A stretch of 60,390 nucleotides of DNA from Adlercreutzia shanghongiae. GTDB taxonomy: Bacteria; Actinomycetota; Coriobacteriia; Coriobacteriales; Eggerthellaceae. Shown here one piece after another: positions 40,293 through 49,982 of this stretch. The notes below the pieces were generated by a model. That model ran no database searches. It saw only the letters and a list, made by a program, of their open reading frames with translations, and was not told where the DNA came from. Location: NCBI RefSeq assembly GCF_035830635.1, contig NZ_JAYMFI010000014.1:1-60390 (forward strand), given 5' to 3'. Made by a program: the position numbers and the translations under genes. Position 1 is the stretch's first letter, and the number at the start of each line of letters is the position of its first letter.

Positions 40293-42629
40293 GTGAACGA
40301 GAACCTAGTTTTGAGAGAGCGCGCCGCACGTATCGATGCGGGCCGGCGCCTGTTTGCTCTCGTGGCGGCGAGTTTTGCGGCGCTGCTGTCAGTGGCCCTG
40401 GTGCTCGCAAGCGTCCCGGCCTACGCGGCGGGTGCCGAGGGCTCCGATGACGAGGGTGCTCTGGGCGGGCTTACCGTGACGGGCGTTGATTTCATGCAGC
40501 CCAAAGCGGAGGCCTGGGAAGTCCTGCGCGTAGATGGGGCCCAAGACGGCGACATCATTTACCTCAGCCTGACGGAGAGGCAGGGCGGTGACCGGAAGGT
40601 GCTGGCCTATCGTCAGGCCTACCGGCTGCAGGATGCGGCCTTCGATTCGAGCGTCGGCGATGTGCCGCTCGCCCATATCGTCGCGTTCTCGCTGCCCGCT
40701 GGCGCGAGCGGCGAAGCTGCTACGCCCCTTGACGCATTTGGCGAAGGAGCTGCGAGCAGCCTGTCCGGAAAGACCTTCGCGCTGTCGGTCTATGCCACGT
40801 CGGTACAAACTGCGGATGACGAGGCTCTTTTCGAGGGCACGGTGTACCCCGTCTACGCCAAGCTGCTCGACGAGAACGGCGAGGTGGAATCCTACAGGCT
40901 GATGGGCATTCGCGTTCTGGAGGGTGCGCCCGCGGAGTGCGTCCAGAGCGTCGGCGCGGGAAAGGCGTTCTACCGCGGGACGGGGGACGATCTGGCGACC
41001 TATAGCCTCGTTATGCCGAGCGACGGCTCGAAAGCCGATAACGCCTTCGACGAGCACAATCAAGCCTTTATCGTCACGTATCAGCGGGCTCTCGCTGGCA
41101 GCGTCAGCGGCACGATTACCTATGTCGATTCGGCCGGCGTGACGGTGCGCACCGATTCGGTTCCTGCCATTAATCAAGCAGACGAAAACGGTCAGATCGG
41201 AAAGATCGTGTCTCCCGAGTCCTCCTTTTTTGGGGACGGCGCATACTACCGCGTCATAGGGAAGCTCTATGGGGAGGTACGCCTCACACCTGCTTACGCC
41301 AACCATGTGGTTCGCGTCATGGAAGTGGACAACATGACGGCCAAGGCCTATCAGGTGACCGTTCGCTACGTCACGGAGGTTGCGGGCGAGAGCGGCGAGC
41401 CTGAAGAGCAGCTGCTTTGGAGCGATACGCTCGATGTGAAGGGGGAGGGCTACCGCTACACGCTGCCCACGGTGTTCTCTGCCAACGCGAGCAGCGGCGT
41501 CAACTACTATACGTTCCTCGGTGCAAGCGGCGCCCAGGGCGGTATAGGCGCGCTGTCGCCAGCTTTGGCACGATCGGGTACCAGCGCCGTCATTGCATTT
41601 GACGAGAACGTGAACCCCGAAACCGATTTCTACAAAGAGAACGGTCGCTATTACCTGAAGGCCCACTACCAGTCCCAGGACGCGAATAAGACGGCCGCGC
41701 TGAAGATTGTGGAAGTGGACGGCTCCCAGAACAAGACGATAGGCGAGTGGAAGGGTGAGATTACCCCCGACAAGGATGCGGTGTACACGCCGGCCAACAA
41801 GGTCATCGAGGGGGTCACCTATGTACCCTGGTCCGGTAATGCCGATGTGATTACCTATACCTGGGAAGACATGAAGCAGGGCGCCGATTTGCTTCAGTAC
41901 GTGTACTACGTGCCCGAGGACTACGTGCCCGGCAGTGCTTATGACATTACCGTGCAGTACCTGAACATCGCCAACAGCCAGGTCGTCCGCACGGAGACGC
42001 TGACGGTCGACCCTGAAATGACCGACTACCTCGCCATTGTCGGCGAGGAGCGCTTCTCCTCCGACGGCATCGAGTACGTGCGTCTGGCCGGGCAGGAGTC
42101 GGGCATCCGCCACACCTACTTCACGCCCCAGCGCACGTACGCGATCTATTACCGCGACGTGAACGACACGATCAATGCCGACACGGTTATTCGCCGGACC
42201 CAGATCATCGAGACCGAGCGCGTCGTGGAGGTGCCCGGCGAGGCCACCTTCACCACCACGGTGACGGCGGCTCCGGCTGTTGCCCCTGCGGCGGGCGATG
42301 CTGCGGCGGGCGCCGGGGTTCCGGCGGTTGACGCCGGCGTCGGTGCGGGCGATGGGGCCGTGGTGATTAACGACGACGAGAACCCCCTTGCCAATGCCGA
42401 GGGCGTCGACACGGCCACCGAGCGCACGGTCGAGGAAAACGAGAACCCCCTGGCATCCGGCGCAGCCGATTCTGAGCGGGCTGCTTTTGGCGGCTCAGCC
42501 ATTGCGGTCGGCACGCTCATAGCGGCTCTGGCGGCTGTGGCCTTTGCGGCGTACCTGCTGTTGGGCCGACGCAAGAAGAACGAGTCCGCGGCCGTTGCCG
42601 CGACCGAAACTGACGAGCTGAACGAGTAG
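40293..42629 (+). CDS. Large secreted, membrane-anchored surface protein
   Basis: A 778-residue protein; I place the start at GTG 40293 because it yields a short basic N-terminus and a signal peptide (FALVAASFAALLSVALVLAS, then AYAAG). Beta-rich repeats follow, including MucBP-like units beginning YQVTVRYVTEV and YDITVQYLNI. The C-terminus has two NPLA-containing linkers (NENPLASG), one membrane helix and an RRKKNES tail. There is no LPXTG. It stands 16 bases before the giant surface protein gene, so the two are probably expressed and displayed together. Confidence 0.8.
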   Translation: MNENLVLRERAARIDAGRRLFALVAASFAALLSVALVLASVPAYAAGAEGSDDEGALGGLTVTGVDFMQPKAEAWEVLRVDGAQDGDIIYLSLTERQGGDRKVLAYRQAYRLQDAAFDSSVGDVPLAHIVAFSLPAGASGEAATPLDAFGEGAASSLSGKTFALSVYATSVQTADDEALFEGTVYPVYAKLLDENGEVESYRLMGIRVLEGAPAECVQSVGAGKAFYRGTGDDLATYSLVMPSDGSKADNAFDEHNQAFIVTYQRALAGSVSGTITYVDSAGVTVRTDSVPAINQADENGQIGKIVSPESSFFGDGAYYRVIGKLYGEVRLTPAYANHVVRVMEVDNMTAKAYQVTVRYVTEVAGESGEPEEQLLWSDTLDVKGEGYRYTLPTVFSANASSGVNYYTFLGASGAQGGIGALSPALARSGTSAVIAFDENVNPETDFYKENGRYYLKAHYQSQDANKTAALKIVEVDGSQNKTIGEWKGEITPDKDAVYTPANKVIEGVTYVPWSGNADVITYTWEDMKQGADLLQYVYYVPEDYVPGSAYDITVQYLNIANSQVVRTETLTVDPEMTDYLAIVGEERFSSDGIEYVRLAGQESGIRHTYFTPQRTYAIYYRDVNDTINADTVIRRTQIIETERVVEVPGEATFTTTVTAAPAVAPAAGDAAAGAGVPAVDAGVGAGDGAVVINDDENPLANAEGVDTATERTVEENENPLASGAADSERAAFGGSAIAVGTLIAALAAVAFAAYLLLGRRKKNESAAVAATETDELNE

Positions 42630-42645
42630 AGAGGAGGGTGGCACT

Positions 42646-45600
42646 ATGTTCGATTGCAGGACAAACGCGCTGGGCCGACAGCTTTCGCCCGCGCTGGCCA
42701 AGCTGTGCTTGTCGGTGCTCTTGGCGCTTCTTTTGCTCGCAACTCTGTTCCCCGCCATGCCGTTCGCCTATGGCGACGATGCCTTCGATGCGGCGGTTGG
42801 GGACGCCACGCAGTTCGATGAGGCGGTTCTCGATGAGGCCGAGCAGGATGCCGGGGCGTCGAGTGGCGTCGAAGGCGACCCTGCTGGAGCCGACTTCGAT
42901 GGCGAAGTTGCTGAAGACGGAGCTGCTGAGGAGCCTTTCGTGGCATCGGCGGCCCCCGATAACCAGGATGAGCCTACGCTTGAGACGGAATCGATGGGCG
43001 AGCGAGCTGCCGCTGCCACGGTGGCCATAAGCGGGTCCGTAGGTACGCTCACCGACAAAGCGCACCTCACCATCGACAAGGGCACAAGCGCCTCCGGCTG
43101 CCTTGTCTACCAAGAAAAGGGCGCCTACGATCTTGTCGTCAACGGCACGTTCAAGGGGACTATTCACGTAACTCGGGGAGCCAAGCTCACCATTAACGGC
43201 AGCGGTACCATCAACGGAAACAACCACCCCACAGTTATCCATGTCGAGGGCGGCAACAGCGTTCTCAACATTTGCCCTGATGAGGCCCTGGGCTCGGGGG
43301 TCACGATCACCGGAGGCAACGGCGGCACGCATCTGAACGACACTGCCAATTTCCCCACCTATGCCTGTGGCGGCGGTATTCTCGTGCAGCGTATCTATGC
43401 CGGCTCCGAAGACAAGAACAAGGGAACGGGCGCAACGCTCAACTTCTACCGCGGCACGGTGTCCGGCAATAGGGCTGGCGCGGGCGGAGGCATTTATATT
43501 GACCGCACCTGCCTTTTCACGATGCACAATGGCACGGTGACCGGCAACACGGCTACGGCTGGTGAGGGCGGCGGCCTCTATATCGCCGGCGGATCGAAGT
43601 TCGTGAGATATGAGGGGAGCAAGCAGATCTGGGAGGGGCATGGCCTTCTGGAAATCAAGAAAGCCACCATCACCGATAATCATACGAAGACGACTTACGA
43701 CTGGGGCGGCGGCGGCATTTTCGTCGAGAGCAAGGGCGTGCTCAAGCTGGGAAGCTCTCTTATCACCCAGAACACGGCCGAGGGTCTCGGAGGCGGCATC
43801 GCCGGCTGTCCCCACGCCAGCATCGGCATCGGCAAGATCACCGAGGGCTTCTCTCTCTATGGGAACACGGCCAAGCGGAAGCAGTGGCCTACCAACAACT
43901 ACCTCAATGAGCTGAAGGTAACCTATAACGGGAAAACCTATATCGCTGGCGACAAATGGGCCAAGGCCGATCGGGGCTTTACCGCGCAAAAGGCCATGGA
44001 TTACTACTGCACCAACGTCAGCTACGTTACGGGATACGACGGCGCCGCCGATTCGAGCATTGCCTGGACGGGCCGCTCCGCCGGTCCCGACAACGCGGGC
44101 AAGGACGTCACCATCTACAAAGGCGACTCCCTGGCGCTTCCCGGAGAGTCCCTGGGCCTGACGAGCACGAAGCCGAAGACGGATGCCGTGGTCGGTCGTT
44201 CCGTCGTCATCGCGGGCAATACCAGCACGACTCATGGAGGGGGCGTCGGCTGCAACGGCACGCTCATGATCGGAGCGCTTCCCAGCGGGGATGTGTACAG
44301 CCCGCTTTCCTTCGAAGTGAAGAAGGACTTTAAAAACAGCCTTGGCGGGGCTATCGCGCTTGAGGGAGGCGAGTTCACGTTCGAGCTGGTTGACGAAAAG
44401 GGGAAGGTTGTCGCCGAGGGCGCCAATGACAAAAACGGGTCGGTGCTTTTCTCCGTTGATTTCAAGGCCAACCTGAAGAAAATCGAGGCCGGGAAAACAG
44501 GCAGTTTCAGCTACACGATACGCGAGAAGCCATCCAACTCCCTGGGGCTTGGCGACATCACCTATGCCGACGAGGTGAAGGTTAAGCTCACCGTCGAGCA
44601 CAGACAGCAGTCCGTCTCCTATCCCAACGCGTCGATTAATGTGACCTACCATGAGGCTGTTCTGAAGAAGGCTGAGGCTAACGGTAGCATTTACGCAAAC
44701 GGCGCACTGAAGTTTGTCAATACATTGGAGCTCAGCACGGCTATTGATTTGCCGTTGAAGAAGGTGTCCGAGGGTATTGGCGCTGGAGCCTTCTCGTTTG
44801 TTCTGCAGGAGGTTGAGAACCCTGGCGAGCCAGGTGCAGCCACTCCCGCGAAACTGAAAGCGAAGGGTGAGGCTCAGCACGTTGAGATTAGCACCAGCGC
44901 CGCCACCAGCGAAAAACCGACTCAGTCAGCCGAGGGCTCCTTCCACCGCGCGTACCGCGAGCCGGGCACCTACTGGTATCTCCTCAGTGAAGTTGAAGGC
45001 GGAAGCCGTGACATCTCCTTCGATAAAGTCGCGTATTTGTTGCGCGTTGATGTTTCGGTTGCCAAAGACGACAAGAGCCTGTCGGCGCACATCGGCGGTC
45101 GTTGGAAGGCCGAGGATGCATCGAGCCAGTTTGAAGTCGACTCTTCGGCTGGTCCGGCCACGTTCGAGAACGTGGCGGTCGCTTATGCGGGCTTTACGTT
45201 GGAGTTCGACAAGGCCCTGAAGAGCACGCTGGGCCAGGACCTTCCGCTCGAGGGGCGGACCTACGCCTTCGAGCTGCACGACGGCTCGCTGGCTCCCGAG
45301 CCGACGCTGATTGCCGAGGCTACTTCCGACGCCGATGGCAAAGTGACGCTTGAGGTGGCCAGCACGAGCTACGCCCAGCAGATATACGAGGCCGGCGAAG
45401 AGAGCCACCCCTATAGCTTCACTTTGCGAGAAGTAAGGGGCGATGACTCGTTCACCACCTATCTGGACGATATTGAGGTCGCGGTGACGCTCGGAACCTC
45501 GGCCGAGCGCGTAACCAAGGATGGCCGCACCGTTCTTTTGGTGACGCCCCAGGTGCAGAAGGTGACTATGGGCGACAAAGACGTTACAGGCGCGTTTGCG

Positions 45601-47694
45601 GTAGATAACTTCTATGCTCCGAACGGCACTTGGGCTCCTGCGGTCATGAAGCGATTCCTGGGTTCCGGGGAGCCGGGGCTGTTCTCCTTCACGCTGGTCG
45701 AGCTGGAAGGCGAGCCCGTCCAAGGCGAGAAGCTCTCCGAGGCCAACCTGAAGACGGACAAGATTTGGGTGGGCGCGGCCGCCGATTATGAGAAGGGGGA
45801 AGCGCCAATCGCTTTCGAAAGCCCCGTCGACTACCGTGTGGACGGCGATGAGGCCAGCGGCAAGCGCAACGACCTCGGAAGTCACTGGTATCGCCTTGTG
45901 GAAAACGACGGCGACGCGCCGGGCAACGATCCGCGCGTTTTCGTCTTCTGCGTTGAGGTGACCCAAAACGGGGACGATAAGACGAAGCTCGATGCCAACG
46001 TGGCGGCGACCTACTATGCAGACAGCCTCGATTCCAGCGAGCTGTTCCCGCTCGACAATGGCGTCGTTCCCGCATTCCACAACTTCACAAGCGAGCTGGG
46101 AGCGGTTTCCTTCGCCAGCTACACGGCCTATGCGGCCAGCGGGGAGCCGGTGGACCAGAAGTGCCTCGTCGATCCGAAGATTTACAAGGCGCTCGAGGGT
46201 CGCACGCTGCGCCCTAACGAGTTCCAGTTCCAGCTGGTGCGCGCCGACGAGAGCTATGAGCCTACCAGCGATGTGATATCCGAGACGGGCAATGACGAGT
46301 TCGGCATGGTCGACTTCGACGCCGCTAACCCGGTTAATCCCGATGCTGAGGATCCCTGCTGCTTGCTGTTCACTCAGCCGGGCACCTATCGCTATCGGGT
46401 CATCGAGAGCCCGAAGATGAACGCCGATCCGTCGGTTACCTACGGCACGGAGAAGATCACCTTCACCGTGGTGGTCGAGTTGCGCGATGGCGTGCTTAAG
46501 GCTACCGATATGTACTACGGCTACCTCGACGGCGACGAGAACATCCGCTACAAGGAGCAGTACCAGGGCTGGGAAAGCGAAGCGGCCGATTGGGTGCCTT
46601 CGAGCGTCGACTTCGGCAAGCTGGATGCTTCCTGGCATCCGACCATGACCAATCGCGCCAAGCCCATGGATCTTGTGGTGCGCAAGACGAGCGTGCTCGA
46701 CCGCAACGAGGGCCTCGAGGGTGCCACCTACGGCCTCTACCTGGTGAACGAGGCAGAGCAGGCCGACGTCTACCTCGGCAGCGCCACCTCTGATGCCGAG
46801 GGCTGGCTGTACTTCGCAGACGTAGCGCTCAAGACCGGCAACCTCTACTACTTCATGGAGGAGGCCGCGCCGGCGGGCCACACGGTCAGCGAGTTCCGCA
46901 GCAAGTACTTCTACCTGGTGCCTGATGCTAAAGCAGGCAACGGGTACGTCATGAAGTACGCCGACTCGAAGCGCGCGCTGGAGGGCAGCGACGACCTTAT
47001 TGCGCCGACCGATGGCGAGGGGGGCGACGGCAATGCCCCCGACGGGGCCAACGCCCCCGACGAGTCCTACGGCGGCAACGCTGCCAGTGCCGAGGATGTC
47101 GCCACCGAGCCCACCGAGGGCAAGGACGGCGCGCTGCTCTATGTCTACGAGGCCGATGGCGGCGTTTACGATGAGGCTACCTACGTCGAGTTCAACAAGT
47201 TGGATGCGCGCAATCACGAGTGGGTGGAGGGCGCCAAGCTTTCCATCGTCGAGAAGGAAAGCGGCGCGGTGGTGAACGCTTGGACCTCGGGCCAGGCGCC
47301 CGAGGTGCTGCAAAAGACGCTGAACGTCGGCGTGGTCTACGTGCTGCGCGAGGACGAGGCGCCCGAGGGTTACCAGAAGGCCCGCGATGTGGAGTTCCGC
47401 ATCGACCAGTACGGATCCGTGGAGATTCTCTCCGGCACCGAGAACGGCAACGCGGAGCTGTCCGATGCCACGATCACGCTCTACGACACCCGCATTCCCC
47501 TCGAGGAGGTCGTGACCGAGAATCGGGAGAAGGTTCGCAAGGTGCCCGCAACCGGTTCGAGCCGCGATTTGGCGAAGACTGGCGATGCGCTGCCGCTGCT
47601 CGCCATTGGACTTGCGGCTCTGGCGGCCTTGGCGATTCTGGTGCTGGCTGCCCGTCGCAACCGCAAGCGGCCCAAGCATGGCAGCCTGAAATAA
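42646..47694 (+). CDS. 1,682-residue adhesin/pilin-like surface protein with LPXTG-like sorting signal
   Basis: ATG at 42646 follows GAGGAGGG. After a signal peptide the N-terminal third has polymorphic Gly-rich repeats (TVSGNRAGAGGGIYI, TVTGNTATAGEGGGLYI, ITQNTAEGLGGGI), typical of a right-handed beta-helix. Several domains of the Spy0128/FctA pilin type follow (FSFVLQEVEN, YAFELHDGS, FSFTLVELEG, FQFQLVRADE with GTYRYRVIE), which commonly form internal Lys-Asn isopeptide bonds. Two Cna-B-like domains come last (GATYGLYLVNE, EGAKLSIVEKE). The tail LAKTG (1642-1646), hydrophobic helix and basic end form a sortase signal; a class B sortase is at 31372. Likely host- or mucus-binding. Confidence 0.85.
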   Translation: MFDCRTNALGRQLSPALAKLCLSVLLALLLLATLFPAMPFAYGDDAFDAAVGDATQFDEAVLDEAEQDAGASSGVEGDPAGADFDGEVAEDGAAEEPFVASAAPDNQDEPTLETESMGERAAAATVAISGSVGTLTDKAHLTIDKGTSASGCLVYQEKGAYDLVVNGTFKGTIHVTRGAKLTINGSGTINGNNHPTVIHVEGGNSVLNICPDEALGSGVTITGGNGGTHLNDTANFPTYACGGGILVQRIYAGSEDKNKGTGATLNFYRGTVSGNRAGAGGGIYIDRTCLFTMHNGTVTGNTATAGEGGGLYIAGGSKFVRYEGSKQIWEGHGLLEIKKATITDNHTKTTYDWGGGGIFVESKGVLKLGSSLITQNTAEGLGGGIAGCPHASIGIGKITEGFSLYGNTAKRKQWPTNNYLNELKVTYNGKTYIAGDKWAKADRGFTAQKAMDYYCTNVSYVTGYDGAADSSIAWTGRSAGPDNAGKDVTIYKGDSLALPGESLGLTSTKPKTDAVVGRSVVIAGNTSTTHGGGVGCNGTLMIGALPSGDVYSPLSFEVKKDFKNSLGGAIALEGGEFTFELVDEKGKVVAEGANDKNGSVLFSVDFKANLKKIEAGKTGSFSYTIREKPSNSLGLGDITYADEVKVKLTVEHRQQSVSYPNASINVTYHEAVLKKAEANGSIYANGALKFVNTLELSTAIDLPLKKVSEGIGAGAFSFVLQEVENPGEPGAATPAKLKAKGEAQHVEISTSAATSEKPTQSAEGSFHRAYREPGTYWYLLSEVEGGSRDISFDKVAYLLRVDVSVAKDDKSLSAHIGGRWKAEDASSQFEVDSSAGPATFENVAVAYAGFTLEFDKALKSTLGQDLPLEGRTYAFELHDGSLAPEPTLIAEATSDADGKVTLEVASTSYAQQIYEAGEESHPYSFTLREVRGDDSFTTYLDDIEVAVTLGTSAERVTKDGRTVLLVTPQVQKVTMGDKDVTGAFAVDNFYAPNGTWAPAVMKRFLGSGEPGLFSFTLVELEGEPVQGEKLSEANLKTDKIWVGAAADYEKGEAPIAFESPVDYRVDGDEASGKRNDLGSHWYRLVENDGDAPGNDPRVFVFCVEVTQNGDDKTKLDANVAATYYADSLDSSELFPLDNGVVPAFHNFTSELGAVSFASYTAYAASGEPVDQKCLVDPKIYKALEGRTLRPNEFQFQLVRADESYEPTSDVISETGNDEFGMVDFDAANPVNPDAEDPCCLLFTQPGTYRYRVIESPKMNADPSVTYGTEKITFTVVVELRDGVLKATDMYYGYLDGDENIRYKEQYQGWESEAADWVPSSVDFGKLDASWHPTMTNRAKPMDLVVRKTSVLDRNEGLEGATYGLYLVNEAEQADVYLGSATSDAEGWLYFADVALKTGNLYYFMEEAAPAGHTVSEFRSKYFYLVPDAKAGNGYVMKYADSKRALEGSDDLIAPTDGEGGDGNAPDGANAPDESYGGNAASAEDVATEPTEGKDGALLYVYEADGGVYDEATYVEFNKLDARNHEWVEGAKLSIVEKESGAVVNAWTSGQAPEVLQKTLNVGVVYVLREDEAPEGYQKARDVEFRIDQYGSVEILSGTENGNAELSDATITLYDTRIPLEEVVTENREKVRKVPATGSSRDLAKTGDALPLLAIGLAALAALAILVLAARRNRKRPKHGSLK

Positions 47695-47747
47695 CGCCTG
47701 TTTCGCCCGGGGGCTCTTCGCCGCCCGCGCTGCTGGCTAATGATGAT

Positions 47748-47776
47748 GGAGCGCGTCACCGTTAGGGGCGCGCTCC
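47748..47776 (+). terminator. Hairpin after the adhesin gene
   Basis: GGAGCGCG (47748-47755) pairs with CGCGCTCC (47769-47776). A TATAAT at 47781-47786 follows at once and is probably the -10 of the next gene, whose leader has CCTCG / CGAGG and TTTT before the ribosome binding site. Confidence 0.6.
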
Positions 47777-47941
47777 GTTGTATAATGGAGCATCTATCCC
47801 TCGCGGCCGGCCCCTTCCCGAGGTTTTAGAAGGACAACAAGTTGGGAACAGCGAGCCCAATACCGCACGGCCGCAGGCAGAACGACCCGCCCATAGCGTA
47901 TGCTTGACGGTGGAGGCTCCTACCAAGACGGAGGTGCGCTC

Positions 47942-49096
47942 ATGCGCGGCAATTTGCAGAAGATCATGATTGGCCTGGTGGTCGTCATTGTTCTTGCGTT
48001 CATCTTCTTCTCCGGCGATTCGCTGGTGAAGCTTGTCGATACCATCAAACAGGGCACGCCTTACTTCATTATTGCGGCGGTGGTGGCGCAGATTTGCAAG
48101 TATCTGGCCCAGGGGCGCGGTTTTCAGGCGTGCTTCAATACCGTCAACGGTGAGATCAGCTACCGCACGGGTCTCTCGCTTGTCTTCGGCACCTTCTTCA
48201 TGAACACGGTGGCCCCCTCAATGAACCTGGCCGGCACCTCGCTTGTCATGGCCACGGCCACGCGCAACGGCATGCAGGCGGGCAAGGGCACCACGGCGGC
48301 GCTGCTCATGCAGCTGTCCATTGATACCGGCTTCGTCATCATCATGCTCACCACCTTCGGCATTCTCACGTTCACCGTGGGCCTGCAGCCGGGCTGGCTG
48401 GCGCTGGGTTTGGTGGCGGTGGCGCTTGTGGGCGGCCTCGTGTTCGTCATTGCCGTGGGCGGCTTGAAGCCCCAGCTGGTGTTGAAGGTGCTGCATCCCT
48501 TCGTGAAGCTCGCCGACAAAGTTCTCGCGAAGTTCAAGAAGCCGGCCATCGATGAGTCGGTCGAGCGCACCATCCACAACTTCTCGAGCGCGGCGCACCT
48601 CATCACGAAGAACCCGCGCAAAACGGCGCATTCCTTCTTGTGGACGACCCTTTCCAGCATCTGCGAGATGAGTTGCTTCGCGCTCGTCGGCTTCGCCTTC
48701 GGCGTGCACCACCCCGAAGCGCTCATTTGCGGGTATGTCGTGGCCACGCTGTTCGCTATGATTTCCTTTGTGCCCCAGGGCGTGGGCGTCGTGGAGGCGG
48801 CGGTGACCGTGGCCTTCGCGCTGTTCGGCATCGGCTCGGCCACGGGCCTGGCGGTGGTCATCGTCTACCGCGGCATTGTGTTCTGGCTGCCCTTCCTCGT
48901 GGGGGCGGTGGTTATCCAGCGCATCAAGGCGTTTGTGCCCATCGCCAAGCGCGATTTGAAGTCGAAGGCCCAGGCCATGGAGGCGCAGCTGCCCGATGAG
49001 GTTGAGACGGTCAAAAAGGTTGAGGCCGCCGAGGCGGACAAGTGGGATGCGGCTGCAGGTGCTGCGGATTCGCGGCAAAAGGAGGCGGCGAAATGA
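47942..49096 (+). CDS. Flippase-like / lysylphosphatidylglycerol synthase TM-region protein (UPF0104)
   Basis: A 384-residue membrane protein starting at the ATG at 47942 behind GACGGAGG. About eight hydrophobic helices are visible. RTGLSLVFGTFFMNTVAPSMNLAG and FVPQGVGVVEAAVTVAF match the AglD/UPF0104 flippase-like family related to the membrane half of MprF. The MprF synthase domain is absent. Lipid-linked transport is the usual suggestion; the substrate is unknown. Its stop overlaps the thioesterase start (ATGA). Confidence 0.82.
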   Translation: MRGNLQKIMIGLVVVIVLAFIFFSGDSLVKLVDTIKQGTPYFIIAAVVAQICKYLAQGRGFQACFNTVNGEISYRTGLSLVFGTFFMNTVAPSMNLAGTSLVMATATRNGMQAGKGTTAALLMQLSIDTGFVIIMLTTFGILTFTVGLQPGWLALGLVAVALVGGLVFVIAVGGLKPQLVLKVLHPFVKLADKVLAKFKKPAIDESVERTIHNFSSAAHLITKNPRKTAHSFLWTTLSSICEMSCFALVGFAFGVHHPEALICGYVVATLFAMISFVPQGVGVVEAAVTVAFALFGIGSATGLAVVIVYRGIVFWLPFLVGAVVIQRIKAFVPIAKRDLKSKAQAMEAQLPDEVETVKKVEAAEADKWDAAAGAADSRQKEAAK

Positions 49097-49581
49097 CCGA
49101 ATCTGAACTGACCGGTACGGCTTTGGAAGTAGCCCAGAAGCGTGAGACGCGAGGGTTCAATCACACGCTGGGCATTCATTTCACGAAAGTGGAGCCAGGA
49201 TTGGTGGAAGCCGAAATGCCCATTACGCCGGCGTTGCTGCAGCCCTTCGGCTTTTTGCACGGTGGCGCGACCATCGCGCTTTTGGAATCGGTGGCCTCGG
49301 CCGGCGGCGAGTATGCTTGCGATTTGGAGACGGAGCAGCCCTTCGGCGTCGAGGCGGACATTCGCCACAAGAAGAGCGGCCGTGAGGGCGATGTGGTTCG
49401 CGGGGTGGCCAGGCTTTCCGATCGCAGGCCGTCGAGCAAGGCTGGCTACAAGCTGTATTGGGATGTGGCCGCCTACGACGGTGCCGGCGATGTACTTTCC
49501 GACGGCGTGTTCGTCGTGAAGGTCGTTCCGAAGGACTACCTCGCGCAAAAGCTTGCCGAGCGCGGCCAAGCTCCGGTGTAG
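49093..49581 (+). CDS. Hotdog-fold PaaI/EntH-type acyl-CoA thioesterase
   Basis: A 162-residue protein with ATG overlapping the previous stop. FGFLHGGATIALLESVASAGG contains the HGG and catalytic Glu of hotdog thioesterases of the PaaI/EntH/MenI group, and the later HKKSGREGDVVRGVARL fits the family. A DHNA-CoA thioesterase role in menaquinone synthesis is possible in an anaerobically respiring organism, but this is inference. Confidence 0.83.
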   Translation: MTESELTGTALEVAQKRETRGFNHTLGIHFTKVEPGLVEAEMPITPALLQPFGFLHGGATIALLESVASAGGEYACDLETEQPFGVEADIRHKKSGREGDVVRGVARLSDRRPSSKAGYKLYWDVAAYDGAGDVLSDGVFVVKVVPKDYLAQKLAERGQAPV

Positions 49582-49653
49582 CTAGACGAATTCCCCCTTG
49601 CGCACCGCGCGGGCTGTGGTATCATAACGTTCGCTGTCCGCAAGGAAGCACTT

Positions 49654-49730
49654 CGGGTTGTGGCTCAGTTTGGTAGAGCGCTGCGTTCGGGACGCAGAGG
49701 CCGCAGGTTCAAATCCTGTCAACCCGACCA
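49654..49730 (+). tRNA. tRNA-Pro (anticodon CGG)
   Basis: Acceptor CGGGTTG pairs with CAACCCG, D arm GCTC/GAGC, anticodon stem CTGCG/CGCAG with loop TTCGGGA (anticodon CGG), T arm GCAGG TTCAAAT CCTGT, encoded CCA. An extended -10 (TGGTATCAT, hexamer 49620-49625) lies 28 bases upstream. Confidence 0.95.
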
Positions 49731-49731
49731 T
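49682..49731 (+). repeat. 50-bp direct repeat within tRNA-Pro (putative attL)
   Basis: From the anticodon stem to one base past CCA, identical to 52043-52092. It begins TGCGTTCGGGACGCAG. Confidence 0.9.
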
Positions 49732-49740
49732 GAAATTGCA

Positions 49741-49780
49741 GGTCAGAGGCTAACGCGAGAGCAAGCCTCTGACCTTTTTT
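49741..49780 (+). terminator. Terminator after tRNA-Pro
   Basis: GGTCAGAGGC (49741-49750) pairs with GCCTCTGACC (49765-49774), followed by TTTTTT. Confidence 0.9.
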
Positions 49781-49921
49781 CTTGTCAAAATCTCATTTTT
49801 GGTGCTCCTCCATCCTCGGCTACGGCGCCCGATGTGTCGATAGCGACCAGACCTCTCGTTCGAACGATGCGTTTGAGCCTGCCCTTGCAATCATCGAATC
49901 AACTCATTAGAATGACCTAGC

Positions 49922-49958
49922 GGGGGTATTCGTTGAACAATTTTTCCTTAATACCCCC
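49922..49958. promoter_or_regulatory. Inverted repeat upstream of the ATPase gene
   Basis: GGGGGTATT (49922-49930) and AATACCCCC (49950-49958) are 19 bases apart, just before the ATPase start. It may be an operator. Nothing else is seen in 49781-49970. Confidence 0.45.
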
Positions 49959-49982
49959 TCTGGTAAGCAAATGGAGCGTGAA

